DNA of 61,724 bases from Oscillospiraceae bacterium (GCA_024404315.1 JAKSQD010000007.1:1-61724), one strand, 5' to 3'. Shown: positions 8,302-16,411, numbered from the stretch's first letter. The notes: generated from the letters alone by a model not told the origin. Numbers and translations: made by a program.

Positions 8302-8340
8302 CCCCCTTTCTGCTCCGGCAGAGAGGGGGTTTTCTCTTTT
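8302..8340 (+). terminator. Rho-independent terminator after ispH-rpsA
   Basis: A 12-bp GC-rich stem (8302-8313 with 8318-8329, one G-U pair, loop TCCG) is followed by TTTTCTCTTTTTC. It ends the cmk-plsC-ispH/rpsA operon. The following stretch to 8466 shows no gene or other feature that I can support. Confidence 0.9.
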
Positions 8341-8466
8341 TCTCCCGGTTCCAGAGTGCACAATTTTCTAAGCGAAAATGGAAAGCGTGTTGGGAAAAAT
8401 GATACACCTTGTGTGGAAACTTTTGAAAAGCATTGGCTGCTTTCGTGAAAGTTTTCGAAAAAAGCC

Positions 8467-8495
8467 TTGCTTTTCCCTAAAAAACGTGGTATGAT
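8467..8495 (+). promoter_or_regulatory. Promoter of carD
   Basis: -35 TTGCTT (8467-8472) and -10 TATGAT (8490-8495) with a 17-base spacer. A second TTGACG at 8516-8521 has only a poor -10 partner (TAGGGT, 8539-8544). Confidence 0.65.
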
Positions 8496-8519
8496 TGTCA
8501 ATTGTTTTTTGTCTGTTGA

Positions 8520-8572
8520 CGTGGTAAACTGTTTCTCATAGGGTTATCAAATTATCATTGAATTTTACCACG
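8520..8572 (+). other. Inverted repeat in the carD leader, touching the Shine-Dalgarno
   Basis: CGTGGTAAA (8520-8528) and TTTACCACG (8564-8572) are perfect 9-bp inverted repeats. The right arm ends on the first G of the GGAGG ribosome-binding site (8572-8576). CGTGGTA also occurs at 8485-8491 in the upstream -10 region. It could be a leader hairpin or an operator. Confidence 0.5.
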
Positions 8573-8583
8573 GAGGTGGACTC

Positions 8584-9063
8584 ATGTTTCAGATTGGCGA
8601 TCAGATCGTGCACCCGATGCACGGTGCCGGAGTAGTAGATAACATCATCGAACGTGTTGTTGACGGGGAAGTCCGTCAGTATTACAGCCTCAAATTCCCG
8701 GTGGGCGAGATGCAGGTAATGGTTCCTGTTCACACCAGCGAGAAAATTGGCGTTCGTCCGATTGTGAAGGCAGAGGAGGCCGAAAAGGTCATGACTGCCA
8801 TTCCCGGTATCAGAATTGAAATGGATGTCAACTGGAGCCGCCGTTACCGTGACAATATGGAAAAGCTGAAAAGCGGCGATATGATGCAGGTAGCGGAGGT
8901 CATGAAGGGTCTGCTCCTGCGGGATCAGATTCGTACCCTCTCCACCGGCGAGCGTAAAATGCTTCACTCTGCCAAGCAGATTCTTATCTCCGAGCTGGCG
9001 CTTTCTACCAAAGCTGTTTTCGAAGATGTGGAAAAGCGGGTCAACGAGGCGGTTTATTCCTGA
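8584..9063 (+). CDS. CarD/CdnL family RNA polymerase-binding regulator
   Basis: CarD-family transcription factor, 159 aa. The N-terminal Tudor-like domain (residues 1-60: FQIGDQIVHPMHGAGVV, YYSLKFPVGEMQVMVPV) binds the RNA polymerase beta subunit in characterised homologues; the C-terminal helical domain contains the conserved Trp-Ser-Arg-Arg-Tyr-Arg segment (about residue 83), which contacts the upstream edge of the open bubble. It stabilises open complexes and in some bacteria controls rRNA promoters. GGAGG is 7 bases from the ATG. It has its own promoter and an unusual inverted repeat in its leader, and a terminator separates it from ispD. Confidence 0.92.
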   Translation: MFQIGDQIVHPMHGAGVVDNIIERVVDGEVRQYYSLKFPVGEMQVMVPVHTSEKIGVRPIVKAEEAEKVMTAIPGIRIEMDVNWSRRYRDNMEKLKSGDMMQVAEVMKGLLLRDQIRTLSTGERKMLHSAKQILISELALSTKAVFEDVEKRVNEAVYS

Positions 9064-9075
9064 TTGTGTGATGTG

Positions 9076-9137
9076 CGTCAGGCATCACTCCGTTGAAGAA
9101 TACAGATCCTTCCGTGAGCGAATGCCTGATGTTTTTT
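9076..9137 (+). terminator. Terminator between carD and ispD
   Basis: CGTCAGGCAT (9076-9085) pairs with ATGCCTGATG (9122-9131) through one G-U, followed by TTTTTT (9132-9137). The 36-base loop has weak further pairing. The ispD Shine-Dalgarno begins on the next base, so ispD may depend on read-through. Confidence 0.65.
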
Positions 9138-9148
9138 AGGAGGTAGCT

Positions 9149-9877
9149 ATGGCTGAAATTTTGACCGAAGGACAGAAAGCAGCGCTTGTCCATCCTTATT
9201 GCTCGGCTGTTGTTCCAGCGGCAGGCAGCGCAAGCCGCATGAAAGGCATTGACAAGATTCTTGCTCAGATGGGCGGTATGCCGATTCTGATTCGTACCCT
9301 GAAAGCGTTGCAGGAATGCCCGCTCGTGGATGAAATTGTCGTGGTTACACGGGAGGATTTGATTCTGCCTATCGGTAAATTGGCTCGTGAGTACGGCTTG
9401 GAGAAGGTCAAAAACGTGGTTTGTGGCGGCAGTGACCGGGCGGAATCCGTCAGCCTGGGATTAAAGGCCGTCTCAGAGCAAGCTGAGTTGGTCGCAATTC
9501 ACGATGGAGCACGTCCCTTTGTCAGTCAAGCACTGCTGAATGAGGTGGTGACCACCGCAGCGAAAACCCACGCTGCCGCTCCTGCAATTCCCGTCATCGA
9601 CACCATTAAGGTAGCGCACAACGGAATCATCGAAAGCACCCCAGATCGCAGCACATTGTACGCCGTTCAAACTCCACAGGTCTTTGATAAAGCCCTTATT
9701 GTGGACGCTTTGGATAAAGCTCGTAAACTGGGCATTCCTTTGACCGATGACTGCTCCGCCGTGGAAGCGTTGGGACTTCCGGTTACGCTGACCACCGGCA
9801 GCAGAGAAAATATGAAAATTACAACGCCAATTGATATGGCGATGGGAGAGGTGATTCTATGCCAGCAACAGCATTGA
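9149..9877 (+). CDS. ispD: 2-C-methyl-D-erythritol 4-phosphate cytidylyltransferase
   Basis: MEP-pathway enzyme (EC 2.7.7.60) that joins CMP from CTP to methylerythritol phosphate, 242 aa. The nucleotide-binding N-terminal motif PAAGSASRMKGIDK is at about residue 24. The VAIHDGARPFVS motif at about 116 binds metal and CTP, and the late TDDCSAVE and NMKITTPID motifs are present. AGGAGG lies 5 bases before the ATG. About 10 extra N-terminal residues precede the usual family start. It overlaps ispF by 19 bases, so the two are translationally coupled. No separate promoter is seen after the terminator-like hairpin upstream. Confidence 0.95.
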   Translation: MAEILTEGQKAALVHPYCSAVVPAAGSASRMKGIDKILAQMGGMPILIRTLKALQECPLVDEIVVVTREDLILPIGKLAREYGLEKVKNVVCGGSDRAESVSLGLKAVSEQAELVAIHDGARPFVSQALLNEVVTTAAKTHAAAPAIPVIDTIKVAHNGIIESTPDRSTLYAVQTPQVFDKALIVDALDKARKLGIPLTDDCSAVEALGLPVTLTTGSRENMKITTPIDMAMGEVILCQQQH

Positions 9878-10350
9878 GAATTGGACAGGGTTATGATGTG
9901 CATCGTCTCGTAGAAGGCCGCAAATTGATTTTGGGCGGAGTGGATGTGCCTTGGACGATGGGCTTATTGGGTCATTCTGACGCAGACGTTTTGGTTCACG
10001 CCGTGATTGATGCGCTGATGGGCGCTGCGGGAAAAGGGGACATCGGCAAGGCGTTTCCCGATGATGATCCCGCTTTTAAGGACATCGACAGCATGATTTT
10101 GCTGGATCGCACCATGGAAGTCATCCGTGCTGCCGGTTATGAGCCGGTGAACGTAGATTGCACCGTGGTGGCTCAGCGTCCCAAGCTGGCACCTTATATT
10201 CCTCAAATGAAGGTGAACATTGCCGCTCATATGGGCATTGACCCTGATTTTGTCAATGTGAAGGCAACCACAGAAGAAAAACTGGGCTTCACCGGTGACT
10301 CCTCCGGTATGGCGGCTCAGGCCGTTGCCCTGATTGAGAAAGTCCGCTGA
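9859..10350 (+). CDS. ispF: 2-C-methyl-D-erythritol 2,4-cyclodiphosphate synthase
   Basis: IspF, 163 aa, cyclises CDP-methylerythritol 2-phosphate with release of CMP; a zinc-dependent trimer in known members. GQGYDVHRL (metal ligands Asp and His), GHSDADVLVHAVIDALMGA (third metal His) and the KGDIGKAFPDDD loop are all present, and KATTEEKLGFTG is the late signature. The start overlaps the end of ispD by 19 bases with GGGAGAGG upstream; the first five residues are an extension over the usual MRIG start. The gene ends before a clear terminator. Confidence 0.96.
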   Translation: MPATALRIGQGYDVHRLVEGRKLILGGVDVPWTMGLLGHSDADVLVHAVIDALMGAAGKGDIGKAFPDDDPAFKDIDSMILLDRTMEVIRAAGYEPVNVDCTVVAQRPKLAPYIPQMKVNIAAHMGIDPDFVNVKATTEEKLGFTGDSSGMAAQAVALIEKVR

Positions 10351-10386
10351 AAACCGCAGTGGTTTATCATCCTAGCAGAACAGAGA

Positions 10387-10428
10387 GAGCTTGAAAGACA
10401 AATTCGTTTTTCAGGCTCTTTTCCTTTT
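10387..10428 (+). terminator. Rho-independent terminator after ispF
   Basis: GAGCTTGAAA (10387-10396) pairs with TTTCAGGCTC (10409-10418), one G-U, followed by TTTTCCTTTT. Confidence 0.8.
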
Positions 10429-10485
10429 GGGTAAATCACCTTTCGCTCTTTTTCGGCATAGTCTGGCATGGAAGGAGATGATATT

Positions 10486-10740
10486 TTGGTCTATTACCTC
10501 ATCCTATGCAAGAGCTTGACCCACGCCCAGCGAACGGCGCTTGCCCTGGAACGCTCCGGCATTCCCGCTCATTTGCAGCGAGCACCGAGACAAATCACCA
10601 ACCGTGGGTGTAGCCACTGCGTGAAAATCTCAGAACGCAGCCTGACCGCTGCACTGACGGCGCTCCAGCGTGCCGGGCTTGCCCCTACCAGACTGTTCAT
10701 CACGGAAGGAGATGGCAGTTACCGGGAGGTATCCTTGTGA
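10486..10740 (+). CDS. DUF3343 family protein (putative Se/S carrier-like)
   Basis: Small protein of the DUF3343 family, 84 aa from the preferred start. Family members are a ferredoxin-like fold with two cysteines near the middle; here GCSHCV (about residue 45), followed by alternating helix and strand. An ATG at 10468 precedes the AAGGAG sequence (10472-10477), so that codon cannot be served by it; the in-frame TTG at 10486 has 8 bases of spacing. The stop overlaps the GTG of the following cysteine desulfurase (GTGA), so the two proteins are coupled. DUF3343 proteins often accompany selenium or sulfur transfer genes, which fits this neighbour; a carrier role is inference. Confidence 0.8.
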   Translation: MVYYLILCKSLTHAQRTALALERSGIPAHLQRAPRQITNRGCSHCVKISERSLTAALTALQRAGLAPTRLFITEGDGSYREVSL

Positions 10741-11855
10741 TTTTTCTTGATAGCGGCGCTACTACCCTGCAAAAGCCAAGAGCGGTTGCGGAAGCGGTCA
10801 AAAACGCCATTCTGACGGCGGCCAGTCCCGGACGAGGCAGTTATCCGGCATCTGCCCGGGGAGCAGATTTGGTTTTTCACTGTCGTGAAACTGCCGCAGA
10901 GCTGTTTCATCTTCCCAATCCAGAGCAAGTTGTGTTGACCTCTAGCGCCACGCACTCTTTGAATATCGCCATTCGTTCCCTGGCAAGAACCGGAGGGAGA
11001 GCGGTGATTTCTGGATTCGAGCACAACGCCGTCACCCGAACCCTGGCCTCTGTGCCCGGCCTAACCGTTGATGTGGCGCACGGAACGCTCTTTCATCCAG
11101 AGCAGCTGCTGAAAAACTTTGAAAAGCTGCTTCCAGGGGCTGATTTTGCGGTTTGCTGCCATGTTTCTAACGTTTTTGGGTATATTTTGCCTGTGCAGGA
11201 TATTTCAGAGCTTTGCAGAGCCTATCACGTTCCCCTGATTGTGGATGCTTCCCAGTCGGCGGGGGTTCTGCCCTTGGATTTCGTCCAACTGAACGCCGCT
11301 TTTCTGGCAATGCCCGGCCATAAGGGGCTTTATGGCCCACAGGGAACTGGTCTGCTCCTCTGCCATGAAAAAGCGCCCGCAATCCCCTTTATGACCGGTG
11401 GCACGGGAAGCAGCTCTTTGGAGCAGCAAATGCCGGACTTCCTCCCAGACCGACTGGAGGCCGGAACCCATAATGTTCCCGGGGCTGCTGGATTGACCGC
11501 CGGAATGCGCTTTGTCATGGATAAAACACCGCAAACCATCGGAAACCATGAGAAAAAGCTACGGAAAATGCTTGCCCTTCAATTGGCGCAAAACCCAAAT
11601 CTTGAAGTGTACGAAAGCCCTGATCCGCAGCTGCAAACGGGTGTGCTTTCGTTTCGCAGCAAAAGTCAAGACCCGGAAGAAGTGGGACAAAAGCTCGGCG
11701 AGAAGGGAATCTGCGTCCGCTCAGGCTATCACTGTGCGCCGCTGGCTCATGAGAGTGCAGGAACCATCGAAACAGGCACCATTCGGGTCAGTTTTTCCGC
11801 CTTCAATCACGAAAAACATGTGGAATCGTTGGTTAAAGCCATTCGCACCATCTGA
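10737..11855 (+). CDS. Class V aminotransferase, probable cysteine desulfurase
   Basis: PLP enzyme of the cysteine desulfurase group, 372 aa. It starts with IFLDSGATTLQKP, the usual N-terminal signature. The PLP-lysine is in MPGHKGLYGPQGTG (about residue 195) after VDASQSAGVLPLD, which holds the PLP-binding Asp. The active-site cysteine lies in RSGYHCAPLAH (about 335). The short active-site loop and overall pattern match the EF2568-like subfamily more than IscS, and that subfamily is linked with selenium-dependent hydroxylase clusters (established for the subfamily, inferred here). GTG start, coupled to the DUF3343 gene. It would remove S from cysteine or Se from selenocysteine and pass it to a carrier. 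Confidence 0.88.
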   Translation: MIFLDSGATTLQKPRAVAEAVKNAILTAASPGRGSYPASARGADLVFHCRETAAELFHLPNPEQVVLTSSATHSLNIAIRSLARTGGRAVISGFEHNAVTRTLASVPGLTVDVAHGTLFHPEQLLKNFEKLLPGADFAVCCHVSNVFGYILPVQDISELCRAYHVPLIVDASQSAGVLPLDFVQLNAAFLAMPGHKGLYGPQGTGLLLCHEKAPAIPFMTGGTGSSSLEQQMPDFLPDRLEAGTHNVPGAAGLTAGMRFVMDKTPQTIGNHEKKLRKMLALQLAQNPNLEVYESPDPQLQTGVLSFRSKSQDPEEVGQKLGEKGICVRSGYHCAPLAHESAGTIETGTIRVSFSAFNHEKHVESLVKAIRTI

Positions 11856-11859
11856 ATCA

Positions 11860-11901
11860 AATCTCTCAGAGGACTTTTGGCTTCTGGGAGATTCTCCTTT
11901 T
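11860..11901 (+). terminator. Terminator after the cysteine desulfurase
   Basis: AATCTCTCAG (11860-11869) pairs with CTGGGAGATT (11884-11893), one G-U, followed by CTCCTTTT. Confidence 0.7.
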
Positions 11902-11911
11902 GAAAAAGCAC

Positions 11912-11940
11912 TTGCCAATTTTGTGGGATTGGTCTATACT
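11912..11940 (+). promoter_or_regulatory. Sigma-A promoter of cdaA-cdaR
   Basis: -35 TTGCCA (11912-11917) and -10 TATACT (11935-11940) with a 17-base spacer, 68 bases before the cdaA start. Confidence 0.85.
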
Positions 11941-12008
11941 AATCGTGAATGAGTCTATTCTGTGTGCGGGATTCCCGCTTTTCTTCGTTATGAAATAGGT
12001 GAATTATC

Positions 12009-12917
12009 TTGGAAGTTTTAATCAATTTGGCACAGGTGTGCCTTGGCTATATGAAGACCATTCAAGTCACAGATGTGATTGATATTGCTATTCTGTCTTA
12101 TTTTCTCTATCGAATCCTGATGTGGGCCAGAAATACCAACGCTGGACAAGTTCTCAAAGGCATTGGTTTTATCTTTATTATGCTCTGGGGCTCCAGTGTG
12201 CTGCATCTTCATGTTGTCAGTTACCTGTTGGGGAAAATCATTGAAGTGGGATTTTTGGCGGTTGTTGTGGTTTTTCAGCCGGAAATTCGCCATTTTTTGG
12301 AATCTATGGGCGAAAATGGCATTCCTTTTTTCTCCTCTCACGGGCATGAGCCCGCCAACGAGGTGGAACAGGCCATCCATCAGCTGGTGGAAGCCTACGC
12401 CAGTATGTCCAGGGACAAAATCGGCGCCTTGACGGTTTTCCAGCGGAGCAGCATTTTGGATGACTGCATCAAGACCGGAACGGCGTTGGACTGTGCGGTT
12501 TCCGCTGAACTGCTCAAAAATATTTTCTGGCCAAAAGCCCCGCTCCATGACGGCGCTGTCATTGTCCGTGCTGGACGCATTGTGGGAGCCGGATGCGTGC
12601 TGCCGCTTTCCAGCAATACCAACATCAGCCGGGATCTGGGAACCCGTCATCGAGCTGGCATTGGTATGACAGAACATTCTGATGCTGTCGTCGTCATTTG
12701 TTCGGAGGAAACCGGATCTATCTCCGTGGCGGTGGGCGGTCAGCTCCGCCGACACCTTGCCCCCGAAACCCTCCGCCGCCTGCTGAAAAAAGAGCTGCTT
12801 CCCAGAGAGCAAGAAACGGAAGGCAAAACCAAGTGGGGGGAATGGTTCGATTGGATGGCGGAGAGCCTTGCGGTCGGCCTTTCCAAGAAGAAAGGAGGGG
12901 ATGACCATGCTGAATAG
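12009..12917 (+). CDS. cdaA: Diadenylate cyclase CdaA (DacA)
   Basis: Membrane c-di-AMP synthase, 302 aa. Three hydrophobic segments (about residues 8-20, 27-39 and 50-90) precede a DAC domain. The active-site motifs DGA (181-183) and RHR (213-215, in GTRHRAG) are intact, so it should condense two ATP into c-di-AMP, which controls potassium and osmolyte transport and cell-wall homeostasis. The start is TTG at 12009, with the weak TAGGTGA 6 bases upstream; no ATG lies early in this frame. It overlaps the next gene, its regulator CdaR, by 11 bases. A strong promoter lies upstream. Confidence 0.95.
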   Translation: MEVLINLAQVCLGYMKTIQVTDVIDIAILSYFLYRILMWARNTNAGQVLKGIGFIFIMLWGSSVLHLHVVSYLLGKIIEVGFLAVVVVFQPEIRHFLESMGENGIPFFSSHGHEPANEVEQAIHQLVEAYASMSRDKIGALTVFQRSSILDDCIKTGTALDCAVSAELLKNIFWPKAPLHDGAVIVRAGRIVGAGCVLPLSSNTNISRDLGTRHRAGIGMTEHSDAVVVICSEETGSISVAVGGQLRRHLAPETLRRLLKKELLPREQETEGKTKWGEWFDWMAESLAVGLSKKKGGDDHAE

Positions 12918-14151
12918 AATGAAAAAGGTTAGCATTCCTCGTTTGATTCTTGCGGTGTTCATCGCTTCTCTTCTGTGGTTTTATGTGGATGTCACCGTTA
13001 AACCCGACACAAAAGTGACCATCCACGGATTAGAAGTGTCCTTCCGAGGGGAGGAGGCGCTGAACGAAAAAGGACTGATGCTCTCCGAGCAGATGCCCGC
13101 CACCGTTTCTTTAACACTCACAGGCAATCGAGCAGTGGTTTCTCAGCTGAACCGGAATAACATTTCCATAGAGGTCAATTTGGATGCGCAGGTGCAAGAG
13201 GCTGGCCGTCAAAAGCTGGAATATACCATCACTTATCCCTCCAGCGTCAACATGAGCAACGTCAAGGTTACAAGAAGTGTCAGCAGTATTGAGGCCGTTG
13301 TGGTCAAACACAGCATGAAAACCATCCGTGTGGAGGATAAATTCTCTGGTTCCATTGCGAAAAACTATTTCCATAACGAGGATGATTTTCGGCTCTACCC
13401 CAGGGAAATCACCATTCAGGGAGAGGATTCGCTGGTTCGGGTCGTGGATCACGCTGAGGTGGAGCTGACAGAGATGAACTTAGACCACACTTGGGAGGGA
13501 GATCTTCCGGTTAAGCTGTACACCATTGACGGCGAGGTTTTGAACAGCGCAGAGCTGGGCGTGAGTACTTCTACCATCCACTGTATTTTCCCAGTCAGCT
13601 ACTATAAAGATGTCCACCTCACTGTGGACTTGGTTTCCGGTGGTGGAGCGACGAAGGAGGACGTGCAGGATTTAACCCTCACGCCGAACGTCATTCGTGT
13701 CTTTGGCACGGAAGAAGTGCTCGACAACCTACACAATGTGGGATTGGGAACGGTCAATCTGGGCGAGGTTGTCACCAGCTTTGAGGATACCATGCCCATT
13801 GTGCTTCCCAAGGGCGTCACCAGCGCCGATGAGAAAACAGAAGCCACCCTGTCTTTCCGTATGAAAAACACCCTTTCCACCAAGAAGTTGGCGGTCAAAA
13901 CCATTCAACTGAACCACGTTCCTAGCAACCGCATGGCCAACGTTTTGGATGAAAGTGTGGAGGTGGAGATTCGTGGCCCCACGGAGAGCATCAAGCTGCT
14001 GCGTGATGAGTATGTTTCCCTTACCGTGGATCTCAGTGATGTTTCCTCGGAAACGCATGGCTCTGTCGAGCTTCCCGCCCAGGTCAAAGTCAAGGGAATG
14101 TCTGACGTGGGTGCGATGGGCACTTACACCGTCTCGGTTCAGCTGGACTGA
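12907..14151 (+). CDS. cdaR: CdaR, YbbR-domain regulator of CdaA
   Basis: Membrane-anchored protein with repeated YbbR domains, 414 aa. One transmembrane segment (LILAVFIASLLWFYVDV, residues 10-26) is followed by an extracellular region with four YbbR-like beta repeats (starting near residues 30, 125, 215 and 310). In Firmicutes CdaR binds CdaA and modulates its activity. ATGs occur at 12868, 12901 and 12907; AAAGGAGG (12891-12898) is 2 bases from the second and 8 from the third, so 12907 is chosen. The gene overlaps cdaA by 11 bases. glmM, often third in this operon, is not present here. Confidence 0.92.
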   Translation: MLNRMKKVSIPRLILAVFIASLLWFYVDVTVKPDTKVTIHGLEVSFRGEEALNEKGLMLSEQMPATVSLTLTGNRAVVSQLNRNNISIEVNLDAQVQEAGRQKLEYTITYPSSVNMSNVKVTRSVSSIEAVVVKHSMKTIRVEDKFSGSIAKNYFHNEDDFRLYPREITIQGEDSLVRVVDHAEVELTEMNLDHTWEGDLPVKLYTIDGEVLNSAELGVSTSTIHCIFPVSYYKDVHLTVDLVSGGGATKEDVQDLTLTPNVIRVFGTEEVLDNLHNVGLGTVNLGEVVTSFEDTMPIVLPKGVTSADEKTEATLSFRMKNTLSTKKLAVKTIQLNHVPSNRMANVLDESVEVEIRGPTESIKLLRDEYVSLTVDLSDVSSETHGSVELPAQVKVKGMSDVGAMGTYTVSVQLD

Positions 14152-14209
14152 ATCGTCCTTTTTCACAAAAGAAAACTGGTGAACGGATAAAAATAAATCC
14201 GAAATACGA

Positions 14210-14238
14210 TTGCAGAAGAAGCCCCAATTTGTTATAAT
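14210..14238 (+). promoter_or_regulatory. Strong sigma-A promoter of the yicC-remA-gmk operon
   Basis: -35 TTGCAG (14210-14215), 17-base spacer, consensus -10 TATAAT (14233-14238). AAGAAGCCC (14216-14224) and GGGCTTCTT (14266-14274) form a 9-bp inverted repeat that brackets the -10 box and is followed by TTGCTTT; it may also act as the cdaR terminator. Confidence 0.88.
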
Positions 14239-14326
14239 AGCTTGGTACAGGCTGTATGAGAAAGAGGGCTTCTTTTGCTTTGCTTCCGTGCAGTCCTTGT
14301 GTGATTTTTTGAAGGAGTGATTCCTT

Positions 14327-15205
14327 TTGCTGAAAAGTATGACCGGTTATGGCCGTGGGCAAATCAACGGACAGGGGCGTTCGTTCCTGGTGGAGGTTCG
14401 CAGCGTCAATAACCGCTATCTGGACTGTAACATCCGTATGCCCCGGGTCTATGCCTGTGCAGAGGACGGCATCATCAAGCAGGTGAAGAACACCATCTCC
14501 CGTGGCAAGGTGGATGTGTTCGTCACTATCGAGAACACCGCTGAGGAGCCCGTCACCGTCACCCTCAACGAGGGAGTTGCCGCTGGCTACAAAAAGGCTC
14601 TGGATACCATGGCGGAGAAGTTCAACCTGAAAGAAGATATTTCCGTCTCTCTGCTCTCCCGTTTCCCTGACGTTTTTAAGGTGGAAAAGGTTCCCGAGGA
14701 TCTGGAATCCATGACCGCCGAGCTTCACCAGGCCGCTGCTCTGGCGCTTGCCGATTTTGATGCCATGCGCAGCCGTGAGGGAGAAAAGCTGGCGGAAGAC
14801 CTGTTGAGCCGTCTGGACACACTGGAAGAGTTTGACCGCATTGTGGAGGAGCGTTCTCCCCAGCGTGTGGCCGCCTATCGGGAAAAGCTCACCGCCCGCA
14901 TTCAAGAGGTTCTGGAAGACCGTCAGCTGGATGAAAGCCGTATTCTCACCGAGGCTGCCATCTTTGCCGATAAAGTTGCAGTGGATGAGGAAACTGTCCG
15001 CCTGCGCAGCCACATTGCCCAGTTCCGGGATATGATTGCCGGTGGAAGCCCCATTGGTCGCAAGCTGGATTTCCTGGTTCAGGAGATGAATCGGGAAACC
15101 AATACCATCGGTTCCAAAGCCAACGATTTGGAAATGTCCTCTGTTGTGGTGGATATGAAGGCGGAGCTGGAAAAAATTCGCGAGCAGATTCAGAACGTGG
15201 AGTAA
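14327..15205 (+). CDS. yicC: YicC/YloC family endoribonuclease
   Basis: YicC-family protein, 292 aa, a homologue of the E. coli and B. subtilis endoribonucleases that act in RNA turnover. The N-terminal signature SMTGYGRG and RSVNNRYLD are present, and the C-terminal DUF1732 part has GRKLDFLVQEMNRETNTIGSKA split over residues 250-270. The start is TTG at 14327, 9 bases after AAGGAG; the next ATG at 14339 is 21 bases away and too far. It is the first gene of a four-gene run (yicC-remA-gmk-rpoZ) with strong Firmicutes synteny. Confidence 0.93.
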   Translation: MLKSMTGYGRGQINGQGRSFLVEVRSVNNRYLDCNIRMPRVYACAEDGIIKQVKNTISRGKVDVFVTIENTAEEPVTVTLNEGVAAGYKKALDTMAEKFNLKEDISVSLLSRFPDVFKVEKVPEDLESMTAELHQAAALALADFDAMRSREGEKLAEDLLSRLDTLEEFDRIVEERSPQRVAAYREKLTARIQEVLEDRQLDESRILTEAAIFADKVAVDEETVRLRSHIAQFRDMIAGGSPIGRKLDFLVQEMNRETNTIGSKANDLEMSSVVVDMKAELEKIREQIQNVE

Positions 15206-15208
15206 CCC

Positions 15209-15484
15209 ATGGCGATTCATCTGGTGAATATCGGCTTTGGCAGCATGATCTCCGCCCAGCGCCTTCTGGCAGTGGTCAGCCCAGACAGTGCCCCCATTAA
15301 GCGCTTGGTTCAAGAAGGAAAAGAGCGTGGAACCGCAATTGATGCCACCTTTGGCCGCAAAACCAAATCGGTGCTTATCATGGATACCGACCACATCATC
15401 CTTTCGGCTCTCACACCAGATGTCGTCTCCGCACGCCTCAGCGGTCGAGAGCCAGACGCAAGAGAGGAGTCCAACAATGAATAA
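15209..15484 (+). CDS. remA: RemA-family regulator (DUF370)
   Basis: RemA/YlzA homologue, 91 aa. In B. subtilis it is a DNA-binding protein that forms ring oligomers and activates matrix and osmoprotection genes. [37 protein letters not shown] and the HIILSALTP block are diagnostic in their order. The start is 3 bases after the yicC stop, with GGAG 6 bases upstream. Its last 8 bases overlap gmk. What it regulates outside Bacillus is unclear. Confidence 0.93.
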   Translation: MAIHLVNIGFGSMISAQRLLAVVSPDSAPIKRLVQEGKERGTAIDATFGRKTKSVLIMDTDHIILSALTPDVVSARLSGREPDAREESNNE

Positions 15485-16097
15485 CAAGAACAAAGGCCTG
15501 ATTATTGTCATTTCCGGCCCATCGGGTGTGGGAAAAGGCACCTTGATTAAAGAACTGAGAAGCCGCAGAGATTACGGTTTTTCCGTCTCCCATACCACAC
15601 GTTATATGCGCCCCGGCGAGCAGGACGGCGTGGATTATCACTTCGTTACCCGTGAGCAGTTTCAGCAGCTGGTAGAAGCCGGAAAGATGCTGGAGCACGC
15701 TGAGTATAACGGCAATTGCTATGGAACCTCTTATGCCGCCGTGATGGAAACGGTGGAACGGGGAAAAGATATCATTCTGGACATCGAAGTGGTGGGCGGA
15801 AGCAATGTCAAAAAGAGCTGTCCCGAGGCTGTGGAAATCTTCCTGCTCCCTCCTTCTATGGAGGAATTGGAGCGCCGTCTGAGAGGCCGTGGCACAGAGA
15901 ACGATGCCACTATCTTGGGTCGACTGACCCGTGCTCGGGAGGAAATTCTTTACGCTCCCCATTATGATTATATCGTGGTGGATCGCACTCCCGTGCAGGC
16001 TGCGGACGAAATCGAGGAGATTATCAACGCCATCAAGCGTGGCTCGGCGTTCCAGGCAGCGCTTGCCGACAAGCTGCTCTCCGGCGGAGAGATTTGA
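15477..16097 (+). CDS. gmk: Guanylate kinase
   Basis: GMP kinase, 206 aa, converts GMP to GDP. The P-loop GPSGVGKGT is at about residue 13, the GMP-binding [21 protein letters not shown] region near 37 (Ser, Arg and Tyr contacts), and the lid region DIEVVGG follows. An open frame runs upstream to 15288 but overlaps remA in another frame; the ATG at 15477 has GGAG 7 bases upstream and gives the normal family length. Confidence 0.96.
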   Translation: MNNKNKGLIIVISGPSGVGKGTLIKELRSRRDYGFSVSHTTRYMRPGEQDGVDYHFVTREQFQQLVEAGKMLEHAEYNGNCYGTSYAAVMETVERGKDIILDIEVVGGSNVKKSCPEAVEIFLLPPSMEELERRLRGRGTENDATILGRLTRAREEILYAPHYDYIVVDRTPVQAADEIEEIINAIKRGSAFQAALADKLLSGGEI

Positions 16098-16163
16098 AGC
16101 AAGAAAAATGTGTGTAAAGATTAAGAACTTTACATGTTCCAATAGGAAAGGTAGGAAAACAAT

Positions 16164-16364
16164 ATGATTCTGTATCCCATGAATGAGATGATGACCTGTG
16201 CCAAAAGCCGTTATCAGCTGGTCAATCTGGTTGCTTACCGTGCTCGTCAGCTGTCCACCGAGGCAGAGGAGAGCGGCGAATACCTGACCGAGAAGCCTGT
16301 CACCCTGGCTCTGGACGAGGCATGGGCTGGTTCTCTGCCTGTGGTTGACAACACTCAGGAATAA
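16164..16364 (+). CDS. rpoZ: RNA polymerase omega subunit
   Basis: Omega subunit, 66 aa, a small chaperone-like subunit of RNA polymerase that supports beta-prime assembly. SRYQLVNLVAYRARQL is the conserved core; EKPVTLALDEAWAG is the usual C-terminal segment. The gap from gmk is 66 bases. In Bacillus coaBC lies between rpoZ and priA; it is absent here, and a terminator lies in that position. Confidence 0.93.
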   Translation: MILYPMNEMMTCAKSRYQLVNLVAYRARQLSTEAEESGEYLTEKPVTLALDEAWAGSLPVVDNTQE

Positions 16365-16373
16365 TCCAATCAA

Positions 16374-16411
16374 GGCAAGTGGCAGTCTTTTGGCTGTCTC
16401 TTGCCCTTTTT
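16374..16411 (+). terminator. Terminator between rpoZ and priA
   Basis: GGCAAGTGGCAG (16374-16385) pairs with CTGTCTCTTGCC (16394-16405) with a short internal mismatch, followed by CTTTTTC. Confidence 0.75.

Noticed and set aside
8516-8544. Second promoter TTGACG...TAGGGT before carD
   Set aside because: The -10 is too far from consensus; the upstream promoter is better.
14090-15541. 483-codon minus-strand frame opposite yicC
   Set aside because: It overlaps three supported genes, with no recognisable domains.
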